DNA of 64,000 nt from positions 1 through 64,000 of the forward strand of contig RSEE01000129.1 of the NCBI GenBank assembly GCA_003971905.1, read 5' to 3'. Shown here piece after piece: positions 22,226 through 34,801 of this stretch (the stretch's first letter is position 1; every line of letters starts with the position of its first letter). The notes under the pieces were generated by a model that was given only the letters and a program-made list of their open reading frames with translations, did no database searches and was not told where the DNA came from. Source of the DNA: Moniliella sp. 'wahieum' (lineage: Eukaryota > Basidiomycota > Moniliellomycetes > Moniliellales > Moniliellaceae). The position numbers and the translations under genes are program-made.

Positions 22226-23836
22226 AGAACTCAAATGAAAGAGGATCGATCTACTCGACAGCCGACTTGACGACTTCATGCAGTAGTGTGTGTACATGTA
22301 AGAGTTAGAGTATTCTATCTTCCCCGAGCGCCTCGAGCAATAATCGCTTAGGAAAGCCTCCTTTAGGTGAGGAGGCAATTCCAGTGCTGTTCTATTGTGC
22401 CGCAGTGAATGGTACACCATACTATAGGAAGGTTTAGGAGTATGTGATCGTATACTAAGCGTGGCAGCTATATCCTCTGTGCTATACCCCCTTCCTTTTC
22501 ATTCTTGCACTGGAAGTTCTTTTTCAGCTCACAGTCCCGTCTCAGCACCTTGATGCACCACCACCACCTCCTCAAAAGCCCACCGCCTAGTCACGCGCTC
22601 GACGATGGCATGTCAGACTCAGGAACAACGAACTACATTTGTGTCTTCTCTAACGGTCACGGTGTGGCCTTGCTGGGAATCGAGAGAGGGAATCGAGAGA
22701 GGGGAACCCAAAAATTCTCCGTCACCTGAAACATGGGGTGGGATTCGATAAACAGATGTATAGTCCGTAAACGGGAGTTTCTCACTCCTACGAATCGTAT
22801 CCTGTTATGCCCATAACAAGCTATAATAGTAATGGGGTAAGTAGTAGTGCTCCCAAAATGGAAGAGACCAAAAAGGGTGTGGGAGCGACTCGGCTATGTG
22901 ACATGTCACGCCTGTGGATCAGAGCCTGAGAATGATAGTCCCGACTTGTGCTGTTGTGTGCACACTCATGAACTGAATCCAGGTAGGCATTTGTATGGTG
23001 TCGGCGACAATAGACCGGGGAGCGATCCATAGGCAAATGTGCATCGGTATGATCTATTGGGAGACCCCATTCATTACGCAAAATCAACGCCCAGTTCCCA
23101 CTTGGTCTTCGTTATGGCGTCTTCGTTGTGGGAGCCGACGCGATAATTCGGAGGCCTGATGAGGAGGGGCAAAATGCCCACACTGGGTGATGAGTAGACG
23201 TTCTTTGCTTTTACCTCATCGGGGCCATTGCCCTAGGGAGGTGGATCTGTTCGATGTTTTTTGCATGCACGGCACCCCTTCCCACTTGCTCAGCTACCCA
23301 CGGCTTGGCGCCGCCGTCCTTTCCGCACCCTGAGGATCGCCATGGCCGTCACTTGCTCACACACCATGCATCACAAGTGGGTGTGGCAAGGACCGCCTAT
23401 TTGCCCGGCCTTGGGGTTGAGCAGGGTTAACCCACCTGGTGCCACAACAGGACCAAGACGGGCCTGGCCGGCCGGCCGGCCGCGGAGGATGTGAAGTGGA
23501 GACAGGTGTGGCGCCCCACGCACTGTCCCGCTCTCGCCGCCCGACGCCACAGGATTACATGCAGCCAGTGTGTGCCTGCCTGCGCCTGCCCCCCTCTGCC
23601 CCCCCCCGGCGGAGCAGAACCAAAGGCCGCACACTGGCACCACGCCAGCCGCGCACTGCTCCACTTGTGATAAAACCCTGGCCGATCAGCTCCGCTGCTG
23701 CATTAGCGACCAACCCAGCCACCATGCATCCAACATCCATCATGCATCATCTATCATCCCCCTAGTTATAGTAATTCGTACACGGCACACAGGAATCTGC
23801 GCTATGGCCAGGGCTGATTATTATGGTTATCGATTA
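22226..23836. other. Intergenic, no gene seen
   Basis: AT-richer than its surroundings. It holds a 7-bp-stem hairpin at 22356-22376 (GCCTCCT/AGGAGGC), which may lie in a 3' UTR, a GGCCGGCC run near 23470, and repeated CATCCA/CATGCATC words near 23720-23760 before the chitin synthase start. No conserved coding text. Confidence 0.4.
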
Positions 23837-26800
23837 TCATGACCGACGAGTGGTAAGCATTGGGTCGACTTTTGGACCTTCTTCACCATCTTCTTCATCT
23901 TCACCACCTCCGCCTTCCTCCCTCTCCTCTTCACCACTTTTCTTCCCGGTCATGAGCCGCCTGCAGCACTACGCGCCGGGGGGGGACTACCAGTCCCATG
24001 CGGAAGTCTCTTCATTGTCCGTGGCCGCGGTCTCCCGCCGCCGCCGGCACCGTCCGCAGTGCAGCACCCTCCGTCGTTCGCGCCGTACAGCAGTCCCAGG
24101 CGCAGCCCAGATGGCAGTCCTCATCCGTCTCACAGCGTTGCCTCTCTCTCGTCCGTATGGCTACCACGGTGCCTCGTCCGTGATGGGCTATGGCGAGGGC
24201 TATGACCACGATGCTCAGCATACACTATCAGAAAAATGCCCCGTTGGAGGAGTTGGAGTCGATCAAGGCCCTGTATTACCATCCCCCAGCGCCGCGCCAA
24301 GTGTTGTACAGGTATGTTTCATCCGATCGCTATTACCCCCTCAGTTATTGGGTTAGTTACTGACTGACGTCTCCCCTTCATTACTACCCCGCTGTAGCCT
24401 GTGCGATGGACCGATGCCCCACTCCACAGAGTCCAGCACGACGCTTTATGACTAACGATCGGGTCTTAGTACGACCGACCTGATCCCAGATGACAGTGCG
24501 TCGGAGGTAGAGTCGCAGGTGGCTGGGCACAACGGCAAAACCTGCCCCGGCGGGGGACGACTCGCCGGGTCAAGCTCACCAAAGGACACTGGATTGTCGA
24601 GCACCAGGTGCCCACTGCGATTCTCAACTCGTTTGAGCCCACTGGACGCAAGGGAATAAGACGTCCGAGTTTACCCACATGCGCTACACGGCGGCTACGT
24701 GTGATCCGGACGATTTTACCAAGGACAAGGGCTGGACGTTACGCGCTTCCGATATGTACGGACGCGACACGGAGCTGTTGATCGCCATCACATATTACAA
24801 TGAGGACCGCATTTTGGTCGCTCGTACCCTGCATGGCGTGATGCTCAACATTCGCGACATTTGCAAGTCCAAGTCGTCCAAGTTCTGGCGCGCCGTTCCG
24901 CCGAAGAAGGCCGGCCAGGCTGGCAGCGAATCGTCGTCTCACTTATCTTTGACGGAATTGACCCGTGCGACAAGGGGTGCTGGATTTGATGTCGACAGTG
25001 GGCGTGTACCAGGATGGGGTGATGAAACGGGAGGTCGATGGGAAAGAAACGGTTGCGCACATCTTCGAATACACCACCCAACTCTCTGTCGATCCCAAAC
25101 CTTCTCTCGTTCAACCCCATGGCACTGACGAGGCGAACCTTGTTCCGGTCCAGATGATCTCTGTCTCAAGCAGAAGAATTCCAAAAAGATCAACTCGCAC
25201 CGCTGGCTTTTCAATGCGTTTGGTCGCCACCTTGAACCAGAGATGTGCATCCTGTTAGATGCAGGGACCAAGCCAAGCCCCAAAAGTCTGTATTACCTGT
25301 GGGAAGCCATGTACAACAATCCTAATCTTGGAGGATGTTGCGGTGAGATTCACGCGATGGTCAAGGGCGGACGGAAGTTGTTGAACCCACTTGTTGCCGC
25401 CCAAAATTTTGAGTACAAGATGAGCAATATCCTGGACAAACCCTGAAAGTGTCTTTGGTTACGTCTCCGTCCTGCCCGGTGCATTCAGTGCCTACCGCTA
25501 CCGCGCCATTCAAGATCGTCCCTTGCAGCAATATTTCCATGGCGACCATACGTTGGCCGACCGGTTGGGAAAGAAAGGCGTGCACGGGATGAATATTTTT
25601 ACCAAGAATATGTTCTTGGCTGAAGACCGGATCTTGTGTTTCGAGCTGGTCTTCAAGCAGGGGAATCGTTGGACACTGGGGTACGTCAAAAAGCCAAAGG
25701 TGAAACAGACGTGCCGGAGGGTGCCGCCGAGCTGATCAGCCAGCGCCGTCGCTGGCTTAACGGTTCCTTTGCTGCCTCGGTCTACTCTTTAATCCATTTT
25801 CGGAAAGTGTACCAAACGCACCACAACTTCATCCGCATCTTTTCCTTCACATTCAAGCGATTTACAACATTGTCGTCCTTTTCATTACTTGGTTTGCACT
25901 GGCCAACTACTGGCTCACCTTCTCCATCATCATTGGTTTTCTCCCGGACAACATTCTGCATTCGTCGAGCGAAACGGTGCTCGCGGGGCTCCACTGGTTC
26001 AACCTTGGGTGCGAATGGGTGTATGTTTTTTTCTTGATCCTTCAGTTTGTTCTCGCACTCGGAAACCGTCCCAAAGCGGAGGCGCGTCTCTACATTCTTT
26101 CCTTCGTTGTGTTTGCTTTTATGAGCACGTACCTCATTGTCGTCTCGCTCTGGCTCACGGTCAATATGCTGCAAAATCTCAAGCAGCAGATCGATGGTGC
26201 CCACTCGTTTTGGTCATCATAGCCAATGCGCAATCCACCACGGTGCTGATTGCCAGTTTGATCGCTACGATTGGTGTTTATCTCGTTGCTTCACTCATGT
26301 ATCTCGACCCATGGCACATGATCACCTCCTTCCCTCAGTACATGGCCATTGCCCCAAGCCTGATCAACATCCTCAACGTCTACGCCTTTTGCAACCTGCA
26401 CGATGTGAGTTGGGGCACAAAGGGAGCAGACAAGGCGGATGTGCTGCCGTCGTGGACACGAAAAAGGCCATGGCGGTGGATGGGACGGTGGAGGAGGTGG
26501 TACAAGAACAGAAAGACATTGATGCCACTTTTCGCGAGGTGGTGCTGCGTAGTTGCGCCTTTAGTGATGGAAGAGCACAAGGAAAAGCCACTATGGACGA
26601 CAGCAACAGATGTTCCGCACACGTCTCGTCATTTTTTGGATCTTAAGCAATGGTGCGCTGATCATCACGATCCAATACCTATCAGGACTGCACTACAACC
26701 AAACCGACAAGCAGATACAGGCCGAAGAACAAAGAACCAAGGATACTACTTTAAGGCACGTCTACTTTCTATGCGTCCGAACTACACACCACTAACATCT

Positions 26801-26918
26801 GTTTTTACACCTTCTGTAGGCTTTGCTCTGGACTACTTTTGGGATTTCGTTTCAAGTTCTGTGGTTCTTGGTCTTTTGGGCCACAAGGCTCATCCGGATG
26901 CCGTGCCGAAAGTCCTGA
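23837..26918 (+). CDS. Chitin synthase (division 1, class I-III type)
   Basis: Polymerises UDP-GlcNAc to chitin at the plasma membrane. After a Pro/Ser-rich N terminus, conserved blocks appear in order: [18 protein letters not shown] (chitin synthase N domain), [76 protein letters not shown] (catalytic EDR), and [10 protein letters not shown] (product motif). Several membrane spans follow from about 25850 to 26420, then SWGTKG and two more hydrophobic spans. Intron 24312-24397 (GTATGT, CTGAC, GTAG). A probable GC-AG intron at 26756-26819 (GCACGT, ACTAAC, CTGTAG) joins GYYFK to ALLWTTFG. The stop is TGA 26916-26918. Frame breaks (single bases) near 24560, 24960, 25160, 25445, 25700, 25865 and 26215. 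The start is uncertain: ATG 23837 followed by a possible intron, or ATG 23952. Confidence 0.95.
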
Positions 26919-27636
26919 TCTTCTTCTTGCCTGCTGACACCTCGGGGGGCTACATGCATATGCGTGACCCCCTCGCACCCGTCCCTTTTGGCCCCACGAT
27001 CACTTTTTCACCCTGCGTCAACAGCCGCTTCACCAACACAATATGGGATGCCCCCTTCTTCTGCACTGGGTGACACCATGCCCTCTGTCTCCTTTTCTAG
27101 CTCTTCCACCCCCTCCCCTTGCCCTACATTCGTTCTCGTCGCTTACTCGCTCTCTCATCACATCCACACGCTCGTACGGGTGCATACGGCTCGCACCCTC
27201 CCGCTCCCTCACAATCGCTGCACACATCACCTCAATTGTCACGTAGAAAACAACTTCCCAGCGCAGACCGAGAAGTCGTGCTTAACGTTCAACACTCTCA
27301 GCAGCGCTCTGCGCACACTCTCGCACACACCCGGCCCCATTTCCTTCCCTCCTTCCGGCTCTCTTCGACCCCTGTCCCTTACCTGGCTCGTCTCTCTTTT
27401 CAATGTTCCTGGCTGTCGATCCCCTGGTTTATCAAACAAACAAAAACATGCTGTTTTCAGTTTTGTGCATTCTTTTGCGATCCCAGTGAGGTTGCCTTGC
27501 CCCCCCCTTCTCTGTCGCTCTCTCCCATTGTTAGGGGGCGCTCCGGTTTTCTCGGGACGCCGAGCCCCCATGTCGTAGATCTCATCCAAACAAGTGTCAC
27601 GCGTCAGTCCCGTTAGATAGCTAGCGAGAGAGTGTC
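26919..27636. other. 3' region and spacer, no gene seen
   Basis: Pyrimidine-rich sequence after the chitin synthase stop. Open frames here consist of Ser/Pro/Leu-rich translation of C/T tracts, with no conserved motif. Confidence 0.4.
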
Positions 27637-28520
27637 AGAAGGAACCATATCCATGCCGCGGATACTGTCCGCGGAGAGCCAAAAGGGCGAACCGGACTTA
27701 CAGTACAAAGCTTCGTATCTGCGGTGCCGGTCTTGGCAGGACCCTACACCTACTGTGGCCCATCGGATCGCGGCTTGTGGCAGAACAGAAAGCGCTTTGC
27801 CTCTTACTACTGTAGATCCCCTCTTTATACTCCCTGTCTTGAGGCACTTGAGGCCTGGTTCCTCCTGATATAAGCAGCCAGGTCTAAGGCTTGCTATAGC
27901 TGTAGTCCATAATAGGAGATGGAGGTGGGGGAAAGGATGAGGCTGAGGTATATATGCCTCGGAGAAGAAGCACTGCGAGCTGAATCACACGGAGGAAGAA
28001 GGGGAGCATAGTCCAAAGGGGGAAAACAGGGTCTAGAAACAAATTAGGGACCAGTCAACTTGGTGATCAAACGGTGATCAATGGGCTGATCCCGACCAGT
28101 CCTTATCGACCATCCTGTCTTTGGTCTCCTCGACTTCCCGTTCCTCTCTGGGAAGCCCCTTCCACTTCTATACTACCCTTACGAATTTACGACTCCCGTC
28201 GAGTCCGCTGCAAGCCGCGGTTACTCTTAGTAGCGCTTGCTCTTCTTTAGGACCCCCTCTGATTCCGCGAAGTACTACAGCGCGTCGAGTTTAGTGACGC
28301 TGCCGGTCCCACAGCGTTACCGGTTACCCCGGAGCTCCTGGACCGCTTCAACTGGTCCGAGACGACCTACGTACGCGGCTCCTGCCTCGGGGGTCTGAGC
28401 TGCGGCCTTTGCATGCAGACAGCCACCCAAACAGTAGGGTGTCTCTCCCTCGCCTCTACACACCGCTCGGTTCAGCCAGATCTGAGGCAGGACCCTAAGT
28501 ACGAGACTCCGATCGGCCTA
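27637..28520 (+). repeat. LTR-like dispersed repeat, copy 1
   Basis: Aligns in the same orientation with 46895-47600. Shared blocks include CCGCGGAGAGCCA, TACTACTGTAGAT(C/T)CCC, TATAAGCA(G/A)CC followed by GTCT(A/G)AGGCTTGCT, TACGAATTTACGAC, CTGCAAGCCGCGGTTACTCT, TAGCGCTTGCTCTTCT, and GTGCGGCCTTTGCA-type text. A TATA element (GATATAAG, 27867) sits mid-repeat, as a U3 promoter would. Copy 1 has about 230 bp extra (27890-28120). No flanking gag-pol, terminal TG/CA or target-site duplication is certain, so solo LTR is an inference. Confidence 0.65.
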
Positions 28521-29498
28521 CGAGGGTTTATACCTACCCTAAACTACAGGGCACCCATGCTCTCTCCATGTCGGATCGCCGCTCGCATGGGTGCCTAACG
28601 CGCAACACCGGACTGGGTGTATCGAGTATCGAGCGTCGCGTATCCCTGTCCGATCACATGCAGACTTGACATACCAAAAAGACACCCGTCGCATCCTACT
28701 CGACAGTATTTATAGCTGCGCCCTGCGGCCTGCCAGCTCCCACGTGATCGCGTGACGCGTCCCAATCCCGCAGGACGCGCTGGCGGAAGCCCGGCAACCA
28801 GCGCAAGGGGCCAGGCGGGGGAGCATGTCGAGTCAATGTTAGCAGCACAGTTCTGTGACAATGTGGCATGCATGACATGGCTTGTGCCATGCATCATGCA
28901 TCATTGATTCGCATGGGGCTGCGGGCTGCGGACCTGCTCGGGCTGTGCGAGCTTGCGGCCAAAGCCCCTTGACCGGTGACCGGTGACCGGTGACTAGCTT
29001 GAGCTTGTCTGTGACGAACGGACACATGGTCGATGGCCAGGGTCACCGGTCACTACTCAATGATTAATGATTTCATGATCTCAGATCCCAATGGTCATCG
29101 GCATGGATGCCTTGATCACCCCGATTGCATCCAGGCACTGGGCGTGTGTTAGGCGAGCTGGGCGTGGCGCGTGCTGGGCTGGGCTTGGCCGCAGCCACAC
29201 TGGCCTCCGTTCTGCTGCCAGGCGGCGTTCGACCGACGTTCGATGCATGGGTTGAGGCACTGGCGGGCACACGCTGCACAGCACCGCCCAGCCCCCCTTC
29301 ATTGTACCGCGTCTGCGGCACTCCGCCGCCAGCGCCAGCAGCACAGCTCCGTGCAGCCGCCACGGAAGCGAGGAGCTCCCTGCTGGTTACGCGGTACCGT
29401 GACCAGTTCCTAGTTGCGGGCCACACCAGTCGCCCCCTCGCCTCGGTCCACTCAGCGCTTCCCTTGCCTTCGCTCCTCCAGCTCCCAACCACGCTTCC
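28521..29498. other. Spacer with short motif repeats
   Basis: No gene seen. Contains three to four tandem copies of the 7-mer GACCGGT (28971-28997) followed by GACTAG, a second GTCACCGGTCAC near 29041, and a CATGCATCATGCATCATTGA run near 28890. Confidence 0.5.
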
Positions 29499-31431
29499 AT
29501 GGCTGTCCTTGCGCGCGCAACCCCGCGCCTCCGCCCCGCGCCCTGCGCCCCCGCCAGGCCCCCGCCCTCGCCCGCGCTGCCAGCGCCTCGACAGGCACCG
29601 ACACCACCCCGACCTCCCCGACGGCGGCTCGGGCGACACCTCCACCGACCCCGGCTCCGGTGGCCAGCACACCTCCACCAACGCCGACGGTGGCAGCGGC
29701 GGCACCACCACCGCAGCAACGATGGCGGCAGTGGCGGTACCACTACCGGCGACACTGGCGGCGACGATCCCACCTCCACCACCCTGGCACACCACTGGCC
29801 ACCCGACCACTACCGATGGCAGCGGCAGTGGCGGCACCACCACTGGCCCCTCCCCCAGCACAAGCCCCACCCCAGGCAATGGAGGGAGCGGTAGCGGCAG
29901 CGGCAGCGGCAACGGCAGCGGCAATGGCAATGGCAACGGCAACACCTCTACCGATCAAACCTCTTAATCCCCCACCACTCAGTCCCAACCTCCATCCACG
30001 TCGCCTTCTGACAACCCACCGCCCAGCACGTCCCCTTCCACCCAGGGCGGGCAGACGAGGAGCACCATCACCACCCAGGTTACTGTTACACCAACTGAGT
30101 CTAGCTCCCCCACCCAGACGACGGTGATTGTCACCACCAGTACCCCGTCTGTGCCGACCACGACACAGCAGACCCGTTCGACTTCGTATGAGACCACGTC
30201 GAGATCTTCCTTTGTCACGGATACGGTACCTCCACCTCTCATTCGACTCCTCCGTAGGTTTTTCTTTTGCTTTTTCTTCTTCTTCCCCCAGTCTGCCTAC
30301 TGACACCTCACCCTTGTCTGCCCCTCATATCATCTGTTCCACAGCCCAACGACCACAGGCAAGAGCGTTGTGACCTCTGTCAAACAGATCACGATCACCT
30401 CCTCGCTGAACAACGGGTACACCACCATCACATCGTCTAGTACGTTTTACGCCCAGAGCACCGCCACTGGTTCGACAGGATTCTTCTCCAATCACGGTGC
30501 TGTCGGCGGCACATTTGCTGCCGTTGGCGTGGTTGCATGCGTCTTGCTTGGTCTGTTGGTGTGGCTTTTGGTTCGGAAGCGCAAGCAGCACCGCATGGAC
30601 GCAGACATCGTGGCAGCCACCACAGCCGGCGCAGCTGCCACACGCCAGCCGTTTGACGATGACGATGACGATGACGACGACTATGAGTTGGAGGACACCG
30701 AGATGGAGCAGCACGGTGGTGCTGGGTCGGATGGGCGGTATGCGAGTGGCCTGTTGGTGCCCTCAGCGGGAACTGGGCCACAAGGTGCGTATGGCGACTA
30801 CGGTGCGTATGCTCACCCGGCCACACGGCAGGGATTCCCATCGGACGTGGCGGCCTACTCGAACCCCAGCTCAGCGCCGTACGGGCACGACCCGTATGCC
30901 ATGTACGGCTCCACCGGGTCGGAGGGTGCGGCGGGTGTCGGCGGCCGGAGCGGGCGTTGGGGAGGCAACGGGTCGGGTTCGCATGGCCCAACTGGATCCC
31001 ACACTCCTTCGGCCGAAGGGGGCTATTCGACGCCGGGCGAGTACCCCGAATACGGCAATCCCTACGGCTACCCAGTGCCGCAGGGCTACTACGGGCAGCA
31101 ACCTGGAGATGGGTACGGGCGATCTGCTGAAGAAGCGGCAGCAGCGCAGGCGTATGCAGGCCAGCAAGGGTCCTACTCGACGCACAGCACGCACATTGGG
31201 CCAGTCGCGCCAGCACGCCCGGGCGCCAGCTGGGTGGACATGCACTGTATTCGGACGCGGAAGTGCCGCTCGTGCTTCGGGTTCAACCCCGACGGAGGCC
31301 AGGCACATGTACAACACCAACCCATCCCCGAGACTGTGTCGGGCCCCACGACTGCCGATGCGGCGCACGTGATGTACTCGGACCAACACGAGGACGGCGA
31401 GTCGTTGACCAAAACGCACGGGTCGAGGTAA
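29499..31431 (+). CDS. Mucin-like single-pass surface protein (Ser/Thr-rich ectodomain, cytoplasmic acidic tail)
   Basis: A candidate wall-spanning sensor or adhesin-type protein; function not known. After a possible signal sequence (frame uncertain, ATG 29499) comes a long Thr/Ser/Gly/Pro region with GGSG and GSGSGNGSG repeats. Thr-rich stretches such as TTQVTVTPTESSSPTQTT follow, then TSVKQITITSS. One transmembrane helix follows (about 30508-30575, VGGTFAAVGVVACVLLGLLV) with a basic stop-transfer RKRKQ. The tail has a run of nine Asp (30655-30681), then a Tyr/Gly/Pro-rich region with repeated YGxY and YGYP motifs, and ends HGSR. An intron fits 30254-30344 (GTAGGT, CTGAC, CACAG). Frame breaks near 29590, 29967 and 30225 look like single-base losses. 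The fungal SKG6/AXL2-like membrane-anchor pattern is comparable. Confidence 0.7.
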
Positions 31432-32498
31432 CAGACTCGGTTTTGCCGTTCTCTCTTTCTTGCTCGTTCGCCTGCCTGTCGCAACGCGGCACCCATTTTG
31501 CTTCGTGTCTTCTATGTATTCCATTCCCTCGATGCTGTGCTCCCAACCCATCCCATGCCATCCACGCTGCCCTCGCCCTGACTGGCCTGTCGCTAAAGCA
31601 CTCTTTTACTGTTCTTGGGCTGTCGTTTTGCCATTCTCTGACTCGCACGCCATGTCGCCCAGCGGGTTGAGCCGGACCAGCCTGTGCTCGTTAATCATTG
31701 CGTATGCCCCATGGATTAGTGTACTGCCCTTTGCGCGCCGCAGCACCAGCTGGGCCCAGCACAATAGGATGGGAATGGGATGGGATGTGGTGGCGGAGCT
31801 GGCGGCGAGAGATCAATTAATGACGATAAGAGAGTATGACGATCTGCGTATGTTGGCACCGGATAGATGCGCCTGGCAGGCGCACAGCGTTTCTGTGTGT
31901 CCACTGGGTCGCCTTCGACGGTTAAGACATGCAATCATCACAACAGATATCGACTGTGGGGGGGCGATGCTGTTCAGACGGGGGGAAGGCTGGACGAGAC
32001 TGATTATCGATTAAGGATTAGAGATCGATTAGAGCCCACGCTCTGATGTGCTGTGGAGTGTCTTTGCTTGCAGTTCTCTTCGCAGCAGAGCGGGCTTAGC
32101 GCTAAGCCTTAGCTTAGCGCTTAGCACAAGTTACTAGCTACCCCAGGTGGATTAGGTAACGCACTCCAACGTGTTTCCTCAATTGACCCGCATTCCTGCG
32201 CGAGACGGGTGATGGTGGCGCAGCAGTAGAGCGCGGCCACATGCGGGTGCCACGGTCACAAGCCAGTCACGTGGCCACTGGCCCACTGGTAGTTTGAACA
32301 GCTGCAGGGGACATGGGATGGGATGGGATGTGGTGTGATGCACATGTGACTGCGCGGTGATGCCTGCCCAGGACTGCGTCCCACGCGCACCCTGTCCGCG
32401 TCGAGCAGTGGACCGGCGGTGAGTTCGTCCCCTCCCACCGCCGTCTTCTCGCCGCGCCGCTCAGTGGGCGTTGCCACCCTCGACCCGCGGGGACAGCC
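31432..32498. other. Spacer with a palindromic element
   Basis: No gene seen. At 32094-32125 it carries the perfect 12-nt palindrome CTTAGCGCTAAG, followed at once by a near-copy CTTAGCGCTTAG. The 3' part may be the promoter of the thioredoxin-like gene. Confidence 0.5.
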
Positions 32499-34801
32499 AT
32501 GACCAACCTCGTCCCGGCCGTCTGGCCCTGGCCGCTGCATTGCTCGTGTCCTCGCCGCCCCCGTCGACAGCCCCGACGGCACCGCCAGCGTCGCCCCGCC
32601 AGCGTCGAGCACGCCCCACCCCCGCCATGGGTCCAGCTCGACACCACTTCATTTCGTTCTTGTAGCGCATGGAGCATGGTACGTTTCTCCCTGCCTTCAC
32701 GCCTGTTGGCCTGCTGACCTGCTGACCTTGTCGTTTGCGGTGGCACACAGGCTGGTCGAGTTTGTTGACGCCAAGCACGAGAGCGAAAAGTTTGCTCCGA
32801 CCTGGGCCGAGCTGGCGCGCAACAAGCAGTCCTTGCGCACCGACTACCCGCTGCGCCCTTTGGGCTTGCACAGGTCGACTGCAAGTTGTTCATGAAGCTC
32901 TGTATGGAAGAAGACATCAAAGGCACTCCTTTTTCATTGCGTACCAAGATGGGGCCAAGTCCACCACTCCCTACATGGGTCCGCGCGACTACGCCTCTCT
33001 CGCCGCCTGGGTGGATGAGCAGGCAGCGGAATATCGCAAGGTGAAGGGTGTGCCTGACACTCCCTCATCAGCAACATCATCGCCCTTGCCATCGCCTTCG
33101 ACCTCACATCGCCCTCGACCTCCCTCGCCTTCAGCGTCGCCCTCGTATTCTCCGTCTTCTTCCTCTCCTTCATCCTCTTCAGCTTCCGCTCTGTCTTCCT
33201 CCTCATCGCCATCCCTCCCCGCCTCCTCCGACCCATCCCCCCACACTCCCTCATCCCTGTCCCAAGAGGAATCTTTCGGAGGGATCATTCTGCTCCCGCG
33301 CCCCCGCCGCACCGGCCCAGTCAATCGACCCTAATGGACCCAATCCAAAAGGGATCATGTTGCATTATGGCCAGGCGCCAATCCCAGATGAAGCGGCATT
33401 TTCTGCCTGGCTCTCCTCCACCGGCGGTCACGGCCCCAGCTTTGTCAGGTTCATGGCGCCCTGGTGCCCGCATTGCCGCCACATGGGCCCAGCATTTTAC
33501 AAGGCAAGCTCTTCGCTCCAAGGCCATGTGAATGTAATCGAGGTGGACTGTGAGGCGCACCAAGACGTGTGTCGTAAGTACCACGTTAACAGTTTCCCTA
33601 CGCTCCGCATGTACAAGGACGGCACTGCGACCGAGTACGTGGGTGGCCGATCGCATGACGCGATGGTTAAGTGGGCACTAAAGGCTGGCGCTTCTGCCCT
33701 CCATCCAATCGTCGCCTCTGAATTGGCCCAGTTGGCTAAGCAGCACGACATTTTCTTCCTCTATCTCTTTTCGCCCGGGACGAGGGACGAGGAACGGGTG
33801 AGTGCTTCCCCCCTCCCCACCCCCTGCTTGAAGCCACGGTACTAATCCCCACGTTTCTTTAAGACCCAAGTCAGGAATGCTACCTCGGTTTTGCTGGGAA
33901 AGGACACGTTTGCTTTGAGTCGTCCGATCCGGCCCTACTGGAGCACTACAGTTCCTATCTCACCCTGGTCAAGGGAGTGAGTTGGCGCGGCACTCTCTGT
34001 CGGGACTGTTGTGTTCAAGGACCACAATATCAAGACGCCGCACGCCAAGATGAACCTGGCCGCGTTGTCGAAGCAGGATCCTGTGGGCCAGATCCGATCG
34101 TGGGTACACAGCGAACGGTTTCCGAATGTGGTCGAGCTTGTTTCGACCAACTTTGCCGATGTCGTGTTCAACGATGCAGGGCTCAAGGTGGTTCTGGCTG
34201 CTGTGTCGGATGTGCACCATGGTGGGAACCTGGTGGAGAGGGCTCGGGATCTCGCGAACGAGAGTACGAATTGGCCATGTACCGCCAAGTCGCTGCTGAC
34301 TGGCGGTCGCAGCCACGCGACAACCAAATCCTGTTTCCTGGATCGACGCGGACCGGTGGGCTACCGCGATCAAGTCGTACTTCAACACGCGAGGGATCGA
34401 TCTTCCGAAACTATTCTTGGTGGATGGAGGAAAGATGGTGTACTACGAGCTGCCAAGTGACGCTGTAGCTGCTGCTCATGCTCGCCCCTGGGTTCACTCG
34501 GCCCCGGTGTTTGACCGTCTCGCTGCCATTCTGGCTGGTCAGGTTAAGCCAAGAGCATGGAGACGTACGTTGACCGCAGCATGCATGTCACCTCGTCGCT
34601 AATCGTCGTTTTGGTTGGCACCTACTTCCGTCACCCGTTCCTGGGCACCATCATCTTGCTTGCCTTGATTTACGGTGCCTTCCGATTCGTCACCCACTTC
34701 CAACGTGGTCGTCATGGTCTCTCCACCGACCGGAGATTGACCTCGCGCAGCGCATTGCCCCTGACCAAAGTGTCAGTGCTAGGCAAGTCCAAATCGGGCT
34801 A
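32499..34801 (+). CDS. ER membrane thioredoxin/PDI-like protein (TMX3/Eps1-like)
   Basis: Predicted oxidoreductase or chaperone of the secretory pathway. The start ATG precedes a signal-like stretch (RLALAAALLVLAAP after one base correction). A first thioredoxin-like domain follows (WLVEFVDAKHESEKFAPTW, VDCKLFMKLC, IKGTPFFIAYQDG) with no CxxC. A long Ser/Pro-rich linker (33060-33300) leads to a second thioredoxin domain with active site APWCPHCRHMGPAF (33458) and the cis-Pro segment NSFPTLRMYKDG. A further region (TPHAKMNLAALSKQDP, LFLVDGGKMVYYELP) precedes a C-terminal transmembrane span (HPFLGTIILLALIYGAF). Introns 32679-32750 (GTACGT, CTGAC, CACAG) and 33798-33863 (GTGAGT, ACTAAT, TTAAG) are clear. 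Frame changes near 32865, 33335, 33915, 34320 and 34560. Eps1 or TMX3 is the best comparison; exact orthology is unproven. Confidence 0.8.

Noticed and set aside
22356-22376. Bacterial-type intrinsic terminator
   Set aside because: There is a 7-bp hairpin but no T-run, and the genes around it are spliced eukaryotic genes.
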